11,054 bases of DNA from JAFCDQ01 sp964571335. Lineage in GTDB: Archaea; Nanobdellota; Nanobdellia; Woesearchaeales; ARS49. A model generated the notes under the pieces. That model searched no databases. It was not told where the DNA came from and was given only the letters and a program-made list of their open reading frames with translations. A program made the position numbers and the translations under genes. The DNA is taken from the NCBI GenBank assembly GCA_964571335.1, contig CAZNAM010000024.1, positions 1 to 11,054 on the forward strand, given 5' to 3'. Positions 10,637-11,054 of this stretch are shown here, one piece after another. Every line of letters starts with the position of its first letter. The stretch's first letter is position 1.

Positions 10637-11054
10637 CTTTCATTTTGTTAATTGTAACTTTGTCTTTAAAGTCTTCATGCAATAATTTCAGTTGTGAACT
10701 GTTTAAGTAATGTCTAAAAGGTTTTCTCCTGTTATTTTTTTCCACAACATTGTTTATACATTCATACATTTTTGATATTTCTTCAATTCCTGCAGTTTTT
10801 CCAGAATCTAAAAGTCCGTTTCTTTTTAGGAATGTTTCTGTTTGGATTCCAAAGTCATTCCAAAAAACAAAATGATCCTCATGTATGTCTTTGTCAACAC
10901 ACAGATTAAATTCATATGGTTTTTCAGTATTTTTGTCAACTTTGATTACTAAGTATTCTCCATCTTCATCATTTATTTTTGAAGCGTTCAAAAATTTACT
11001 TTTTCTGTCTTCAGAAATATGATTTAAAGATACTTTTATTTTTTCATTGTTTAA
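10620..11054 (-). CDS. Unknown protein, 5' end beyond the window
   Basis: The frame is open to the right edge of the window, so at least 144 residues are present and the true start is outside. The TTG at 10991 is not a convincing start, because the 21 codons before it read LNNEKIKVSLNHISEDRKSK and stay open. Visible parts are a strand-rich stretch (GEYLVIKVDKNTEKPYEFNL), an acidic stretch (CVDKDIHEDHFVFWNDFG), and a helical C-terminus (GIEEISKMYECINNVVEKNN, then LNSSQLKLLHEDF). I recognise no family and see no membrane segment. It lies 25 bases upstream of the lipoprotein gene on the same strand. Confidence 0.65.
   Translation of the reverse strand, partial: LNNEKIKVSLNHISEDRKSKFLNASKINDEDGEYLVIKVDKNTEKPYEFNLCVDKDIHEDHFVFWNDFGIQTETFLKRNGLLDSGKTAGIEEISKMYECINNVVEKNNRRKPFRHYLNSSQLKLLHEDFKDKVTINKMKEYFKN

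Overview
The window is AT-rich archaeal DNA. It carries archaeal ribosomal proteins L1, P0/L10 and P1/L12, the archaeal RNA polymerase subunit Rpo11 and a PAC2-family protein. Most genes have a TATA-like box about 25-27 bases before the start codon, so many transcripts are probably leaderless. The short spacing, the Lys/Ile/Asn/Glu-rich proteins, and the many small winged-helix and unknown proteins suggest a small-genome DPANN-type archaeon such as the Woesearchaeota/Pacearchaeota group. That placement is inference; no rRNA is present to confirm it.

Region 1 (1-5050) is housekeeping. A small winged-helix protein (256-573, +) meets a long coiled-coil protein (581-1495, -) tail to tail. Reading leftwards on the minus strand, Rpo11 (4706-4981), a small unknown protein (4230-4649), a cis-prenyltransferase (3491-4195) and the operon L1 - P0 - P1 (3404 to 1553) follow one another, then the coiled-coil protein. 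The ribosomal operon has its own promoter. Its short leader resembles the 23S rRNA binding site of L1, as expected for L1 autoregulation. A hairpin plus T-run follows P1. P0 lacks the usual acidic C-terminal tail, which P1 keeps.

Region 2 (5051-8592) is accessory and regulatory. It holds three winged-helix proteins that each carry a coiled coil (5798-6418 and 6470-6997 on +, 6945-7451 on -) and an unknown 125-residue protein (7856-8233, -). They are embedded in non-coding stretches rich in short repeated motifs. Upstream of the first regulator is an array of five tandem 11-bp units directly against its BRE/TATA box, plus a second cluster on the same 11-bp repeat. Upstream of the third regulator are copies of TTTTTCCGACA and a TGTCGGGA stem-loop. 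Around the 125-residue gene are three TTCTGG-led near-palindromes. I read this as a candidate uncharacterised network of coiled-coil winged-helix factors and their operators, and it is the most interesting part of the window.

Region 3 (8593-11054) has a PAC2 protein (-) divergent from a small two-helix membrane protein (+). That gene overlaps, stop to stop, a predicted lipoprotein (-). An unknown gene (-) lies upstream of the lipoprotein and runs off the right edge.

No tRNA, rRNA, CRISPR array or insertion sequence was seen.
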